DNA of 64,000 bases. It comes from Streptomyces netropsis. Its GTDB lineage: Bacteria; Actinomycetota; Actinomycetes; Streptomycetales; Streptomycetaceae. The notes beneath the pieces were generated by a model. That model did not search any database, had not been told where the DNA came from, and saw nothing but the letters and a program-made list of their open reading frames with translations. The position numbers were made by a program, and so were the translations under genes. This document shows, piece after piece, positions 51,935 to 60,925 of the stretch (position 1 is its first letter; every line of letters starts with the position of its first letter). The DNA lies in contig NZ_JACHJG010000001.1 of NCBI RefSeq assembly GCF_014203545.1, positions 558,001 to 622,000 of the forward strand. Reading direction: 5' to 3'.

Positions 51935-53020
51935 ATGCGCGCAGCCGTCCAGCACGAGATCGGCCAGGACAAGCTCGAAGTCCTCGACGACGTCGAGGCC
52001 GTGGGCTTCGGCCCGGGAAAGGTCAGACTGCGCGTCCGCGCCGCCGGACTGTGTCATTCCGACCTGTCCGCGATGAGCGGCGTACTGCCGCAGCCCGCCC
52101 CCTTCGTCCCCGGCCACGAGGGCGCCGGCGAGGTCCTCGAGGTCGGTGACGGCGTCACCGGCGTCAAGCCGGGCGACCGCGTCCTGGTCTGCTGGCTGCC
52201 CTCCTGCGGGACCTGCCCGTCCTGCCGGCGCGGCCAGACCCAGCTGTGTCTGGCCGGGCTCGCGGCCGCCGGCGCCCCCAACTTCCGGCGCGCGGGCGGC
52301 TCCCCGTCCGACGTCTTCGGCTTCGCCGGCACCGGCACCTTCGCCGAGGAGGTCGTCGTCGGGGCCGCGTGCGCCGTGCCGATCCCGGACGACGTGCCGT
52401 ACGAGATCGCCGCCCTCATCGGCTGCGGCGTCACCACCGGCCTCGGAGCCGCCCTCAACACCGCCCGGGTCGCCGCCGGTTCCTCCGTCGCCGTCATCGG
52501 CTGCGGCGGCGTCGGCGTCAACACGATCCAGGGCGCGCGGGCCGCGGGCGCCGCCCAGATCGTCGCCGTCGACCCCGTCGCCTCCCGCCGCGACGCCGCG
52601 CTGCGCTTCGGCGCGACGGAAGCCGTCGCCCCGGACGCCCTCGCCGACGCCAAGCAGCGGATCACCGGCGGCGAGGGCTTCGACTACGTCTTCGAGGTCG
52701 TCGGCAAGTCCGCCACGGCCCGCACCGCGTACGAGACGACCCGGCGCGGCGGCACGCTGTGCGTCGTCGGGGCGGGCGCGCTGGACGACAACTTCCAGGT
52801 CAGCATGTTCGAGCTGTTCTTCGACGAGAAACGGATCCTGCCGTCCCTCTACGGCGGCGGAGACGTGCTGCGGTCGTACGAGCGGGCCATCGCCCTGTGG
52901 CGGGCCGGCCGGATCGACCTCGCCGGGCTCATCACCCACCGGGTCCCGCTCGCCGGGATCAACGACGCGCTCGACCAGATGCGCACCGGTGAGGCGCTGC
53001 GCACCTGCGTCGAGATCTGA
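51935..53020 (+). CDS. Zinc-dependent alcohol dehydrogenase
   Basis: The protein has 361 residues. The catalytic zinc site is GLCHSDLSAMSG (Cys, Asp) and PGHEGAGEVLEVGDGV (His, Glu); the structural zinc site is CWLPSCGTCPSCRRGQTQLC (four Cys); the cofactor site is VAVIGCGGVGVNTIQGARAAGA (Rossmann). Close in look to the class III/AdhD-type enzymes, so NAD-dependent oxidation of a large alcohol such as a 26-hydroxysterol is plausible. It lies 48 nt after the MaoC-like gene. Confidence 0.92.
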   Translation: MRAAVQHEIGQDKLEVLDDVEAVGFGPGKVRLRVRAAGLCHSDLSAMSGVLPQPAPFVPGHEGAGEVLEVGDGVTGVKPGDRVLVCWLPSCGTCPSCRRGQTQLCLAGLAAAGAPNFRRAGGSPSDVFGFAGTGTFAEEVVVGAACAVPIPDDVPYEIAALIGCGVTTGLGAALNTARVAAGSSVAVIGCGGVGVNTIQGARAAGAAQIVAVDPVASRRDAALRFGATEAVAPDALADAKQRITGGEGFDYVFEVVGKSATARTAYETTRRGGTLCVVGAGALDDNFQVSMFELFFDEKRILPSLYGGGDVLRSYERAIALWRAGRIDLAGLITHRVPLAGINDALDQMRTGEALRTCVEI

Positions 53021-53071
53021 CCGGTTCGGCTCCGCGGCGAGGATCCGGGAGAGTTCGGGAAAGGGAGGCAC

Positions 53072-54046
53072 ATGCCAGCGCAAGCGGCCCTGCGGGGCCG
53101 GACCGCGATCGTCACCGGTGCCGGGCGCGGACTCGGCCGGGCCGAGGCCCTCGAACTGGCCCGGCTCGGCGCCCACGTCATCGTCAACGACTACGGCCAA
53201 CCGGGCCGCGACGGCTCGGGCGAGGCCTCCGCCGCGCCCGCCGAGGCGGTCGTCGCGGAGATCCGGGCGGCGGGCGGCAGCGCCACCGCCCACCTCGGCG
53301 ACGTCGCCGACTTCGAAGAGGCCCGCGCCCTCGTCCGGCTGGCCCTCGACACCGGCGGCTCGCTGGACATCCTGGTCAACAACGCGGGCATCCTGCGGGA
53401 CCGGATGGTCTTCTCGATGACCGAGGAGGAATGGGACTCGGTGGTCCGGGTGCACCTCAAGGGCCACTTCAACACCGTCCGCTTCGCCGCCGCGCACTGG
53501 CGGGACCGGGCGAAGGCGACGGGCCGCCCGGTGTACGGACGGATCGTCAACACCTCCTCCGAGGCGTTCCTCGCCGGCTCGGCCGGGCAGCCCAACTACG
53601 CCGCGGCCAAAGGCGGCATCGTCGGCCTCACCACCTCGACGGCGGAGGCGCTGCGCAAATACGGGGTCACCTCGAATGTGATCTGCCCCCGGGCCCGGAC
53701 CCGGATGACCGAGGACGTCTTCGAGGGCATCGAGGCAGCGGGCAAAGGGCCCGACCCGCTGGCGCCCGAACACGTCTCGCCGCTCGTGGGCTATCTCGCC
53801 TCACCGGCGGCCGCGCACATCAGCGGACAGGTCTTCGTGGTGCACGGCGGCATGGTCGCCGTCGTCGAACGGCCCAAGGTGGCGGCCAGGTTCGACACGG
53901 CCGGGGAGGCCTTCAGCGTCGAGGAGCTCGACGGGCTGCTCACCCCCTACTACGCGGAGCGGCCGCCGCGCGAGACCTTCGCGAGCGTGGAGGTGCTGGG
54001 CCTGTCCCACCGGACGGACGCCCGAGGCGGCCCGTCCGGCGGGTGA
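53072..54046 (+). CDS. Short-chain dehydrogenase (Hsd4A/3-hydroxyacyl-CoA dehydrogenase-like)
   Basis: The protein has 324 residues with GGGAGG before the ATG. AIVTGAGRGLGRAEALELARLGAHVIVND is the TGxxxGxG NAD site, VNNAGILRDRMVFSMTEEEWDSVVRVHLKGHFNTVR the NNAG motif, and IVNTSSEAFLAGSAGQPNYAAAKGG the Ser-Tyr-Lys active site. The ILRDRMVFSMTEEEWD pattern is that of the dehydrogenase part of peroxisomal multifunctional enzyme 2 and of mycobacterial Hsd4A. Together with the MaoC protein it could do hydration and oxidation in side-chain beta-oxidation. Confidence 0.92.
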   Translation: MPAQAALRGRTAIVTGAGRGLGRAEALELARLGAHVIVNDYGQPGRDGSGEASAAPAEAVVAEIRAAGGSATAHLGDVADFEEARALVRLALDTGGSLDILVNNAGILRDRMVFSMTEEEWDSVVRVHLKGHFNTVRFAAAHWRDRAKATGRPVYGRIVNTSSEAFLAGSAGQPNYAAAKGGIVGLTTSTAEALRKYGVTSNVICPRARTRMTEDVFEGIEAAGKGPDPLAPEHVSPLVGYLASPAAAHISGQVFVVHGGMVAVVERPKVAARFDTAGEAFSVEELDGLLTPYYAERPPRETFASVEVLGLSHRTDARGGPSGG

Positions 54047-54068
54047 GGGACGTGCGGAGGGGACGGGG

Positions 54069-54230
54069 TCAGTGGCCGTCCGTCGTGTTGCGGCGGTGCT
54101 TGCCGTGGGCGGGGGCGCCGTGGTCGTTCGGGGAAGCCGGGCCGCGGTGCCTGCCGGGGCCGGTGGCTGCGGCCTGGGCGGACGCCTCGCGGGGGCGCGC
54201 CTCGGTCGTGTCGGTTCGGGCGTCGGGCAT
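54069..54230 (-). CDS. Small His/Arg-rich hypothetical protein
   Basis: The protein has 53 residues from ATG 54230: MPDARTDTTEARPREAS to GRHRGPASPNDHGAPAHGKHRRNTTDGH. The GRHRGP and GKHRR motifs with acidic N-terminus recur in small Streptomyces proteins of unknown role. GGAG lies about 11 nt upstream. A longer frame from 54326 has no site. Probably disordered. Confidence 0.55.
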   Translation of the reverse strand: MPDARTDTTEARPREASAQAAATGPGRHRGPASPNDHGAPAHGKHRRNTTDGH

Positions 54231-54483
54231 GGGAAGAGTCACTCCGTGGGAAGGGGATGCGTGCACTGCGCGTCGGGGGCCGTAGCAGTGGCGCACGGCA
54301 TCGACGGACGTCAACACGCTTCTCACGTGCGACCGTTCGGTTCACCGTCGGTGCCCGGCCGGTACAGCCGCACAGCCCCCGCCCGATTCTAACGGGGACC
54401 TTGATCACGGAGCCACCCGGTTCGCCGGTGTGTTCGCATCTTCGCGGCGCCGGAACCGGGCGGAAACGGGCGTACACAGACGG

Positions 54484-54517
54484 GCGCCCGGCAACGCGAT
54501 CGAGCGCGGTGCCGGGC
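54484..54517 (-). terminator. Hairpin after the propeller-like gene
   Basis: CGCCCGGCA (54484-54492) pairs with TGCCGGGCG (54509-54517), with inner CGCG pairs. It lies just beyond the stop of the 54553 gene. The rest of 54231-54552 holds the promoter of the 53-residue gene. Confidence 0.6.
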
Positions 54518-54552
54518 GTCGTGGGCCCGTGGGGTCCGCCGGGACGGAGCCG

Positions 54553-55911
54553 CTAAGGGGTTCGGCCCAGGGGGGCTTGCTGGAGCGGGACCGGCCGGGG
54601 GGCGGCGCCCGGGTCCGGCTCCGGGAACCCGGTGCAGCCTTCCGTGAGCGTCGGCTGCACCGCCTGCCAGAGCGTCGGCGGTGCCGTGTGCGGCGCGGGC
54701 CGCGGTGCCGCCCCCGCAGCTGCCGCCCAGGCCGTGGGAGGTGCGGACTCGTCCTGCCCGTCCGGCTCGGCGGGCGCGGTCGGCTCCGCCGGCACCGCGG
54801 CCTCCGGCGGGACGCAGACCGGCCCCTGCGGTGGGCCGCCCGGCTCCTTCTCCTCGTCCTCCTCGCGGGGGCCCCGCTTGCCGTCCGCGCCCGGCAGCCG
54901 AAGCCGCGCCAGCCCGCAGGGCACGTACGGCGTGACGTACGGCAGCCGTAGCTCGCCGTCGGCGGTCCACAGGCCCGCGCCCGCCAGCCACCCCACCGGC
55001 GCCGGGAACTGCTGCACCCGCCGCCCCGACGGCCGCCACACCCCCACCCAGCTGCCCGCCGCCCCGTCGATCCGGAGCGCCACCGCGCACCCCTCGGGCA
55101 TCAGCACCTGCCCCGGCTGCGCGGCGAACGGCGTCACCGCCGCGTCGGACATCCGCAGGCACTCCGGGAAGCGCACCGGCCGCGCCGAGCCGAGCACCCC
55201 CCACCCGAGCCGGTCCTGCCCGGGCGCGTCGGACCGTACGAGCAGCAGACCGCTGTCCGGGTCGGCCAGCAGCAGCCGGTCGTTGCTCTCCTCGGTGATC
55301 TGCAGCAGCGGGCTCGTCTCGCCGCCCCGGCCCAGGTCGACCACCACGGCCTTGGTGCGCCCGTCCAGCTCGCGGTCGAGGGCGAGCATCCGGCCCGTGC
55401 GGTCGAGCCAGGCGCCGCCCGTGCAGTGGCCGGGCAGTTCGGTCACCCGCTCGGGCCCGAAGGCGCCGCCGTGCACCCGCCACAGGGTGGTCGACCGCTC
55501 GCCGTGCACGAGGGCGAAGGCGGACGAGCCGTCGGGCGCGGGGGGCAGCAGGGACAGCCGGGGGCACTCGATCGCGCCGAGCGGCAGCTCGCCGGTGCCG
55601 GGCCCGGTGGGATAGAGCAGAGAGAGCGCGTACCGCTCGGCGACCCGGCGGCGGATCAGCACCCGGCCGTCGGAGAGCGGCAGCACCTCGCTGTCGGGCT
55701 CCTCGGGCTGGCTGCCGGGCAGCGGGACCGCGTAGGGCTCCGGGCCGCCGAGCGTCCAGCGCTCCGGAAACCAGCCACCGGTGCCACGGCCGAGAGCCAG
55801 CCGCGCGGCGTACGAACCGTCCGCCGTGACCGTGAACGGGGTGCGGCCGCGGTCCTTCGGTGGGCCGGATGGGGTGCTCGGTGGAGCGCTCTGGGGGACA
55901 CAGACCGTCAT
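54553..55911 (-). CDS. Beta-propeller-like hypothetical protein
   Basis: The protein has 452 residues from ATG 55911 (MTVCVPQSAPP), with GGAGG about 11 nt upstream; the longer start at 55932 is possible. Residues 40-330 contain repeated strand patterns with G/D turns (YAARLALGRGTGGWFPERWTL, GRVLIRRRVAERYALSLLYP, SSAFALVHGERSTTLWRVHGG, RTGRMLALDRELDGRTKAVVVDLG), consistent with a seven-bladed propeller. The C-terminus is Pro/Ala/Glu-rich and probably disordered. There is no signal peptide. Function unknown. Confidence 0.75.
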   Translation of the reverse strand: MTVCVPQSAPPSTPSGPPKDRGRTPFTVTADGSYAARLALGRGTGGWFPERWTLGGPEPYAVPLPGSQPEEPDSEVLPLSDGRVLIRRRVAERYALSLLYPTGPGTGELPLGAIECPRLSLLPPAPDGSSAFALVHGERSTTLWRVHGGAFGPERVTELPGHCTGGAWLDRTGRMLALDRELDGRTKAVVVDLGRGGETSPLLQITEESNDRLLLADPDSGLLLVRSDAPGQDRLGWGVLGSARPVRFPECLRMSDAAVTPFAAQPGQVLMPEGCAVALRIDGAAGSWVGVWRPSGRRVQQFPAPVGWLAGAGLWTADGELRLPYVTPYVPCGLARLRLPGADGKRGPREEDEEKEPGGPPQGPVCVPPEAAVPAEPTAPAEPDGQDESAPPTAWAAAAGAAPRPAPHTAPPTLWQAVQPTLTEGCTGFPEPDPGAAPRPVPLQQAPLGRTP

Positions 55912-56055
55912 GAAAAACGTCACCTCCGGCACTGAACGTAGTTATCGCACTACGTCCTGAACCTTGAGAGTGAGGCCGCTTCACGCGTAAGGGTGGTGTT
56001 CGCCCGAATTGCCTGAGGGGGTGGGGGTGGATGTGCTCCTCGCTGGGCGTCTGTT

Positions 56056-56074
56056 TAAAGTAAGGCGAACCTAA
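56056..56074 (+). promoter_or_regulatory. Iron box (IdeR/DmdR-type)
   Basis: TAAAGTAAGGCGAACCTAA matches 15 of 19 bases of TTAGGTTAGGCTAACCTAA. It lies about 108 bp upstream of the siderophore-binding lipoprotein gene, so iron repression by a DmdR-type regulator is expected. Confidence 0.85.
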
Positions 56075-56181
56075 GTGGCCGCGGGAGTGGCCGAGCAGGC
56101 TCCCTTGACCACCCTGCCGCCCGGTGCGATTTCGCCTACCGGCCGGCCGGTCACCCTGATCCCCCCAACCAGGAGCACCAG

Positions 56182-57222
56182 ATGTCCCTCCGCCGCCGCG
56201 GCACCGCCGCCGTCGCCCTTTCCGTCGCCGCCGCGCTCTCGCTCGCGGCCTGTGGTTCCTCCGACGGGAAGGACGGCGAGGCGGGCAAGGACGGGGGCAA
56301 CGGCTCCAAGTCCGTCGCGCAGGGCGGCAAGGACTTCGGCAAGGCGGCCGAGCAGACCGCGAAGATGGGCACGGACGCCAAGCCCGGCCAGTTCCCGCGC
56401 ACGGTCACCCACGCGCTCGGCAAGACCGAGATCAAGGAGATGCCCAAGCGCGTCGTCGTCCTGGACGTCGGCGAGCTGGACAACGTCGTCTCCCTCGGCA
56501 TCAAGCCGGTCGGCTGGGCGCCGAGCGAGGGCAGCCAGGAGATCCCCGAGTACCTGAAGAAGGACGTCGGCGACCCCAAGAGCGTCGGCACCATCAGCAA
56601 CCTCAACCTCGAGGCCATCAACGAGCTCAAGCCCGACCTGATCCTCGGCAGCAAGCTGCGCGCGGAGAAGAACTACAAGGACCTCTCGAAGATCGCCCCG
56701 ACGGTGTTCTCCGTCCGCCCCGGCTTCACGTGGAAGGAGAACTACCTCCTCAACGCGGCCGCCCTGGACAAGACCGCCGACGCCAAGAAGCAGCTCGACG
56801 CCTACGGGGCCAAGGCCAGGAAGCTCGGCGAGGACATCGGCGACAAGAAGCCGACGATCACCATGCTCCGCTACCTGCCGCAGTTCACGCGCCTGTACGC
56901 CCAGCAGTCCTTCATCGGCACGATCCTCAAGGACGCGGGCCTGCCCCGGCCGAAGAACCAGCAGGCCGACAAGCTCGCGGAAGAGATCAGCCCCGAGAAC
57001 ATCGACCAGGCCGACGCCGACTGGATCTTCACCGGCGTCTACGGCGACCCGGACAAGACCAAGCGCGACAGCGCCCAGGACAACCCGCTCTGGAAGAACC
57101 TCAAGGCGGTCAAGGACGGCCGCGCCAAGGACGTCCAGGACGAGACCTGGTACCTCGGCCTCGGCGTCACGGCCGCCAACAGTGTCCTCGACGACCTGCG
57201 CGGATACCTGGTGAAGAAGTAG
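56182..57222 (+). CDS. Iron-siderophore ABC transporter substrate-binding lipoprotein
   Basis: The protein has 346 residues. The signal peptide ends in the lipobox LAAC (Cys26, ALSLAACGSS). A Gly/Lys/Asp/Ser-rich linker leads to a FecB/FhuD-type (class III) binding domain: PKRVVVLDVGELDNVVSLGIKPVGW, LEAINELKPDLILGSKLRAEKNYKDLSKIAPTV, and long backbone helix around 180-200. Its own iron box is upstream. No permease or ATPase gene is next to it, so the partner transporter is elsewhere. Confidence 0.93.
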   Translation: MSLRRRGTAAVALSVAAALSLAACGSSDGKDGEAGKDGGNGSKSVAQGGKDFGKAAEQTAKMGTDAKPGQFPRTVTHALGKTEIKEMPKRVVVLDVGELDNVVSLGIKPVGWAPSEGSQEIPEYLKKDVGDPKSVGTISNLNLEAINELKPDLILGSKLRAEKNYKDLSKIAPTVFSVRPGFTWKENYLLNAAALDKTADAKKQLDAYGAKARKLGEDIGDKKPTITMLRYLPQFTRLYAQQSFIGTILKDAGLPRPKNQQADKLAEEISPENIDQADADWIFTGVYGDPDKTKRDSAQDNPLWKNLKAVKDGRAKDVQDETWYLGLGVTAANSVLDDLRGYLVKK

Positions 57223-57567
57223 GGAGTAGGGGTCCGCTTGTCGCGGGCTGCTTGCCGCGGGCTGTGAACGATCCGACCGGGGGTCGGCCGTTCGGGCCTC
57301 TGTCCCGGAGGGAGCCCGGATCCGCCGCGCGGGCGTTGCCCGGCCAGCCCGGTCCGGCCTCCCCCGGGCGTCCCCCGGGCCGACCAGCCCGGCCGTGGCT
57401 GGATTCTCGGCACCCCGCCCAGGGGATTCGTGGCCCCGCCGCCGAGGCGGCTGGCGGCCCGGGCGGCTGCCCGACTTCCCCGGCGGAGCCCGGACCGGCC
57501 GGGGTCGGATTCTCGGCACCCCGCCCAGGGGAACCGTGGGGGCACGAGGGACAGGTAGCCTTTCCCC
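57223..57567. other. Intergenic region with a 26-bp direct repeat
   Basis: No gene is seen. GGATTCTCGGCACCCCGCCC (plus AGGGGA) occurs at 57401-57426 and again at 57507-57532, 106 bp apart. The rest is GC-rich, with GTCGCGGGCTG-type short repeats near 57240. The promoter of the Nif3-like gene is at its right end. Confidence 0.7.
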
Positions 57568-58413
57568 GTGCCCGTACTGTCTGAAGTCATCGCCGCCCTC
57601 GACGCCCTCTGGCCCCCGGAGCGGGCCGAGCAGTGGGACGCCGTCGGTACGGTCTGCGGCGACCCCGACGCCCCCGTCGGCCGGGTCCTGTTCGCCGTCG
57701 ACCCCGTCCAGGAAGTCGTCGACGAGGCCGTGGAGCTGGGCGCGGACCTGCTCGTCACCCACCACCCGCTGTATCTGCGCGGGACGACGACGGTCGCGGC
57801 CTCCACCTTCAAGGGCCGCGTCGTGCACACCCTCATCAAGAACGACATCGCCCTCCACGTCGCGCACACCAACGCCGACCGCGCCGACCCCGGTGTCTCC
57901 GACGCCCTCGCCGGCGCCCTCGACCTGCGCGTCACCGGCCCCCTCGTGCCCGACCCGAGCGACTCCGCGGGCCGCCGCGGCCTCGGCCGGATCTGCGAGG
58001 TCGAGCCCCCGCTGACCCTCGCCGAGTTCGCCGCCCGCGCCGCCGAGCGGCTGCCCGCCACCGCGCAGGGCATCCGCGTCGCGGGCGACCCGGAGCGGAT
58101 CATCCGTACCGTCGCCGTCTGCGGCGGCTCCGGCGACTCCCTCTTCGACGAGGTGCGGGCCGCGGGCGTCGACGCCTACGTCACCGCCGACCTGCGCCAC
58201 CACCCCGCGTCCGAGGCCCAGCACCACAGCCCGCTCGCACTCGTGGACGCCGCGCACTGGGCCACCGAATGGCCCTGGATCGAGCAGGCCGCCGCCCAGC
58301 TCGACGAGATCTCCGACCGCCACGGCTGGGGGCTGCGCACCCATATCTCCCGTACGGTCACCGACCCCTGGACCGCCCACGCGGCGTCGTCCGCTTCCTC
58401 TTCCCACCACTAA
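57568..58413 (+). CDS. Nif3-like dinuclear metal centre protein
   Basis: The protein has 281 residues from GTG 57568. Motifs: EQWDAVGTVCGDP, LFAVDPVQEVVDEAVELGADLLVTHHPLYLRG (metal His pair), NDIALHVAHTNADRADPGVSDALA (second metal site) and AVCGGSGDSLFDEVRAAGVDAYVTADLRHHPASEA, with a C-terminal HWATEWPW. The family (YbgI/Nif3, DUF34) is widely conserved with uncertain function. First of a three-gene operon conserved in actinobacteria. Confidence 0.95.
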   Translation: MPVLSEVIAALDALWPPERAEQWDAVGTVCGDPDAPVGRVLFAVDPVQEVVDEAVELGADLLVTHHPLYLRGTTTVAASTFKGRVVHTLIKNDIALHVAHTNADRADPGVSDALAGALDLRVTGPLVPDPSDSAGRRGLGRICEVEPPLTLAEFAARAAERLPATAQGIRVAGDPERIIRTVAVCGGSGDSLFDEVRAAGVDAYVTADLRHHPASEAQHHSPLALVDAAHWATEWPWIEQAAAQLDEISDRHGWGLRTHISRTVTDPWTAHAASSASSSHH

Positions 58414-58426
58414 TCAGGAGCTTCCA

Positions 58427-59170
58427 CTGAACGCCGCGCCCGCCGACCAGATCCGTCTTCTCGACCTCCAGACCCTGGACACCCGCCTCGCGCAGCTCGC
58501 CCACAAGCGCAAGAGCCTGCCCGAGCACGCCGAGATCCAGAGCCTCGAAGGCGATCTCACGCAGCACCGCGACCTCCTCGTCGCCGCGCAGACCGAGGAG
58601 AGCGACACCACCCGCGAGCAGACCAAGGCCGAGCAGGACGTGGACCAGGTGCGCCAGCGCGCCGCCCGCGACCAGCAGCGCCTGGACTCCGGCGCCGGCA
58701 TCTCCCCGAAGGACCTGGAGAACCTCCAGCGCGAGATCGCCTCGCTCGCCAAGCGCCAGGGCGACCTGGAGGACGTCGTCCTCGAGGTCATGGAGCGCCG
58801 CGAGTCCGCGCAGGAGCGCGTCACCGAGCTGACCGGCCGCGTCGAGTCCGTGCAGGCCAAGGTCAACGACGCCGTCGCCCGCCGCGATGCCGCCTTCGCC
58901 GAGATCGACGCCGAGGCCGCCTCGGTCACCAAGGAGCGCGAGATCGTCGCCGGCTCCATCCCGGCCGACCTGATCAAGCTCTACGACAAGATCCGCAACA
59001 AGGAGGGTGGCGTCGGTGCCGCCCGCCTCAACCAGCGCCGCTGCGAGGGCTGCCGCCTGGAGCTCGACATCACCGGGCTCAACGAGGTGCGGGCCGCGGC
59101 CCCGGATGAGGTCGTCCGGTGCGAGAACTGCACCCGCATCCTCGTCCGCACCCGCGAGTCGGGCCTGTAA
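58427..59170 (+). CDS. C4-type zinc-ribbon coiled-coil protein (CdsZ-like), CTG start
   Basis: The protein has 247 residues. The frame is protein-like right back to a CTG at 58427 preceded by TCAGGAG with 6-nt spacing; the next in-frame start, GTG 58640, would cut away the conserved LLDLQTLDTRLAQLAHKRKSLPEH segment, so CTG is chosen. A long coiled coil (residues 20-190) is followed by a zinc ribbon C-x2-C..C-x2-C (RCEGCRLEL and VRCENCTRI). The family is linked to RNase or ribosome functions and is encoded with Nif3-like and RNase H genes. Confidence 0.88.
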   Translation: MNAAPADQIRLLDLQTLDTRLAQLAHKRKSLPEHAEIQSLEGDLTQHRDLLVAAQTEESDTTREQTKAEQDVDQVRQRAARDQQRLDSGAGISPKDLENLQREIASLAKRQGDLEDVVLEVMERRESAQERVTELTGRVESVQAKVNDAVARRDAAFAEIDAEAASVTKEREIVAGSIPADLIKLYDKIRNKEGGVGAARLNQRRCEGCRLELDITGLNEVRAAAPDEVVRCENCTRILVRTRESGL

Positions 59171-59175
59171 GCCCC

Positions 59176-60381
59176 ATGGCGAATCGCTTCATCGTCGAGG
59201 CGGACGGCGGTTCCCGGGGCAACCCGGGCCCCGCCGGGTACGGTGCCGTCGTCCTGGACCCGGTGACCGGTGAGGCCCTCGCCGAGGCCGCCGAGTACAT
59301 CGGCACGGCCACCAACAACGTCGCCGAGTACAAGGGCCTCATCGCCGGCCTCAAGGCGGCGAAGGCCCTCGACCCGGAGGCCACCGTCCAGGTCCGGATG
59401 GACTCCAAGCTCGTCGTGGAGCAGATGTCCGGCCGCTGGAAGATCAAGCACCCGGACATGAAGCCGCTGGCCGCCGAGGCCCGGAGCATCCTCCCGGCCG
59501 GCCAGGTCACGTACCAGTGGATCCCGCGCGAGCAGAACAAGCACGCGGACCGGCTCGCGAACGAGGCCATGGACGCGGGCAAGGCCGGCAAGCGCTGGGA
59601 GCCCGGGGCCTCGGCCGCGGGTCTCCACACGCGGATGACGCCGGAGCCGGCCGTCCCGGCGCCCGCCACCCCGTCCTTCGAGGACGCCTCCGGCACGGCG
59701 GCGCTCGCCGAGCCGAAGGCCGTGCCCGTCGGGTGGGCCGCCCCGGCCGACCTGGGAGCGCCGACGACGTTCGTCCTGCTGCGGCACGGCGAGACGGCAC
59801 TGACGCCCCAGAAGCGCTTCTCCGGCAGCGGCGGCAGCGACCCCGAACTCTCGCCCGCCGGGCGCCGCCAGGCCGAGCAGGCCGCGGCCGCCCTCGCCGC
59901 GCGGGGCACCGTCCAGGCCGTCGTGTCGTCGCCGGTGCGCCGCTGCCGGGAGACCGCGGCGGTCGTGGCCGCGCGCCTCGGGCTCGAGGTCCGGATAGAC
60001 GAGGGGCTGCGCGAGGCCGACTTCGGCGCCTGGGAGGGACTGACCTTCGCCGAGGTCCGCGAGCGCCACCCCGACGACCTCGACGCCTGGCTCGCCTCCT
60101 CCAAGGCCGCGCCGACGGGCGGCGGCGAGAGCTTCGCCGCGGTCGCCCGCCGCGTCGCGCTCTCGCGGGACAAGCTCATCGCGCGTTACGCGGGCCGGAC
60201 GGTCCTTCTGGTCACCCATGTGACGCCGGTCAAGACCCTGGTACGGCTGGCGCTCGGGGCCCCGCCGGAGTCGCTGTTCCGCATGGAACTCTCCGCGGCC
60301 TCCCTGTCCGCCGTGGCCTACTACGCCGACGGCAACGCCTCGCTCCGGCTGCTGAACGACACGTCCCACCTGCGCCAGTGA
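59176..60381 (+). CDS. Bifunctional RNase H / acid (alpha-ribazole-type) phosphatase
   Basis: The protein has 401 residues. Residues 1-140: RNase HI-like fold with FIVEADGGSRGNPGPAGYG (first Asp), NNVAEYKGLIAGL (Glu), VRMDSKLVVEQM (Asp) and KHADRLANEAMD (last Asp). An acidic/Pro linker leads to a histidine-phosphatase domain (about 195-401) with VLLRHGETALT (catalytic RHG), VVSSPVRRCRETAA, READFGAWEGLTF and LLVTHVTPVKTLV (second His). The same fusion in Mycobacterium degrades RNA-DNA hybrids and acts as a CobC-like phosphatase in B12 assembly. Confidence 0.95.
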   Translation: MANRFIVEADGGSRGNPGPAGYGAVVLDPVTGEALAEAAEYIGTATNNVAEYKGLIAGLKAAKALDPEATVQVRMDSKLVVEQMSGRWKIKHPDMKPLAAEARSILPAGQVTYQWIPREQNKHADRLANEAMDAGKAGKRWEPGASAAGLHTRMTPEPAVPAPATPSFEDASGTAALAEPKAVPVGWAAPADLGAPTTFVLLRHGETALTPQKRFSGSGGSDPELSPAGRRQAEQAAAALAARGTVQAVVSSPVRRCRETAAVVAARLGLEVRIDEGLREADFGAWEGLTFAEVRERHPDDLDAWLASSKAAPTGGGESFAAVARRVALSRDKLIARYAGRTVLLVTHVTPVKTLVRLALGAPPESLFRMELSAASLSAVAYYADGNASLRLLNDTSHLRQ

Positions 60382-60438
60382 CACGACGAACCACCTGCGC
60401 CCGGTGACATGACGAGCCATCTGCGCCTCGTGACGTGA

Positions 60439-60472
60439 CGAAGGGCCCCTGCCACACGGCGGGGGCCCTTCG
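60439..60472. terminator. Terminator between convergent genes
   Basis: CGAAGGGCCCC (60439-60449) pairs with GGGGCCCTTCG (60462-60472), with inner GCC/GGC pairs. It ends the Nif3-CdsZ-RNase H operon and the 60488 gene. Confidence 0.9.
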
Positions 60473-60487
60473 TCGTACCCGCCCGGC

Positions 60488-60925
60488 CTACTCCGCGCAC
60501 AGCCCGATGGCGTGGTCCAGCAGGGCGAGCGCCTCCAGGCGCTGCCGTTCACGGTCCTCGATGTCCTGGGCGCTCTCCCCGGTGGCGGCGACCCGCGGGC
60601 AGTCCGGGCACTGCCACCGGTCCGGAGCACCGAGGGGCGGTGGCCGCATGGCGATGCGGCAGTGGGGGCACTCCACGATCACTCCTTCCACGTGGCCGCA
60701 CGACGCGCAGACCCAGACCGGGCCCTCGGCGTCCTGCTGCCGCCACGCGGTGCGGTGGCACTGCGGGCAGCCGGTCGTGACGATCCCGGCCCGGCTCATG
60801 ACCGGCGGTTCCGGGGTGGTGTCGGCGTACTCGATGATCCGTGCCCGGACCCTGTCGTCGGTCGTGTTGGCCATCCGGAGCAGGTGGGCGACTCGCGAGC
60901 GTGCTTCGTCAACGAAATCGTTCAT
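60488..60925 (-). CDS. Multi-zinc-ribbon hypothetical protein
   Basis: The protein has 145 residues. Four C-x2-C knuckles: TGCPQCHRT, VCASCGHVEG, VECPHCRIA and WQCPDCPRV, forming two zinc ribbons. The N-terminal 45 residues are helical (FVDEARSRVAHLLRMANTTDDRVRARIIEY) and so is the C-terminus (RERQRLEALALLDHAIGL). A nucleic-acid or protein-binding role is possible; no family recognised. Confidence 0.8.
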   Translation of the reverse strand: MNDFVDEARSRVAHLLRMANTTDDRVRARIIEYADTTPEPPVMSRAGIVTTGCPQCHRTAWRQQDAEGPVWVCASCGHVEGVIVECPHCRIAMRPPPLGAPDRWQCPDCPRVAATGESAQDIEDRERQRLEALALLDHAIGLCAE

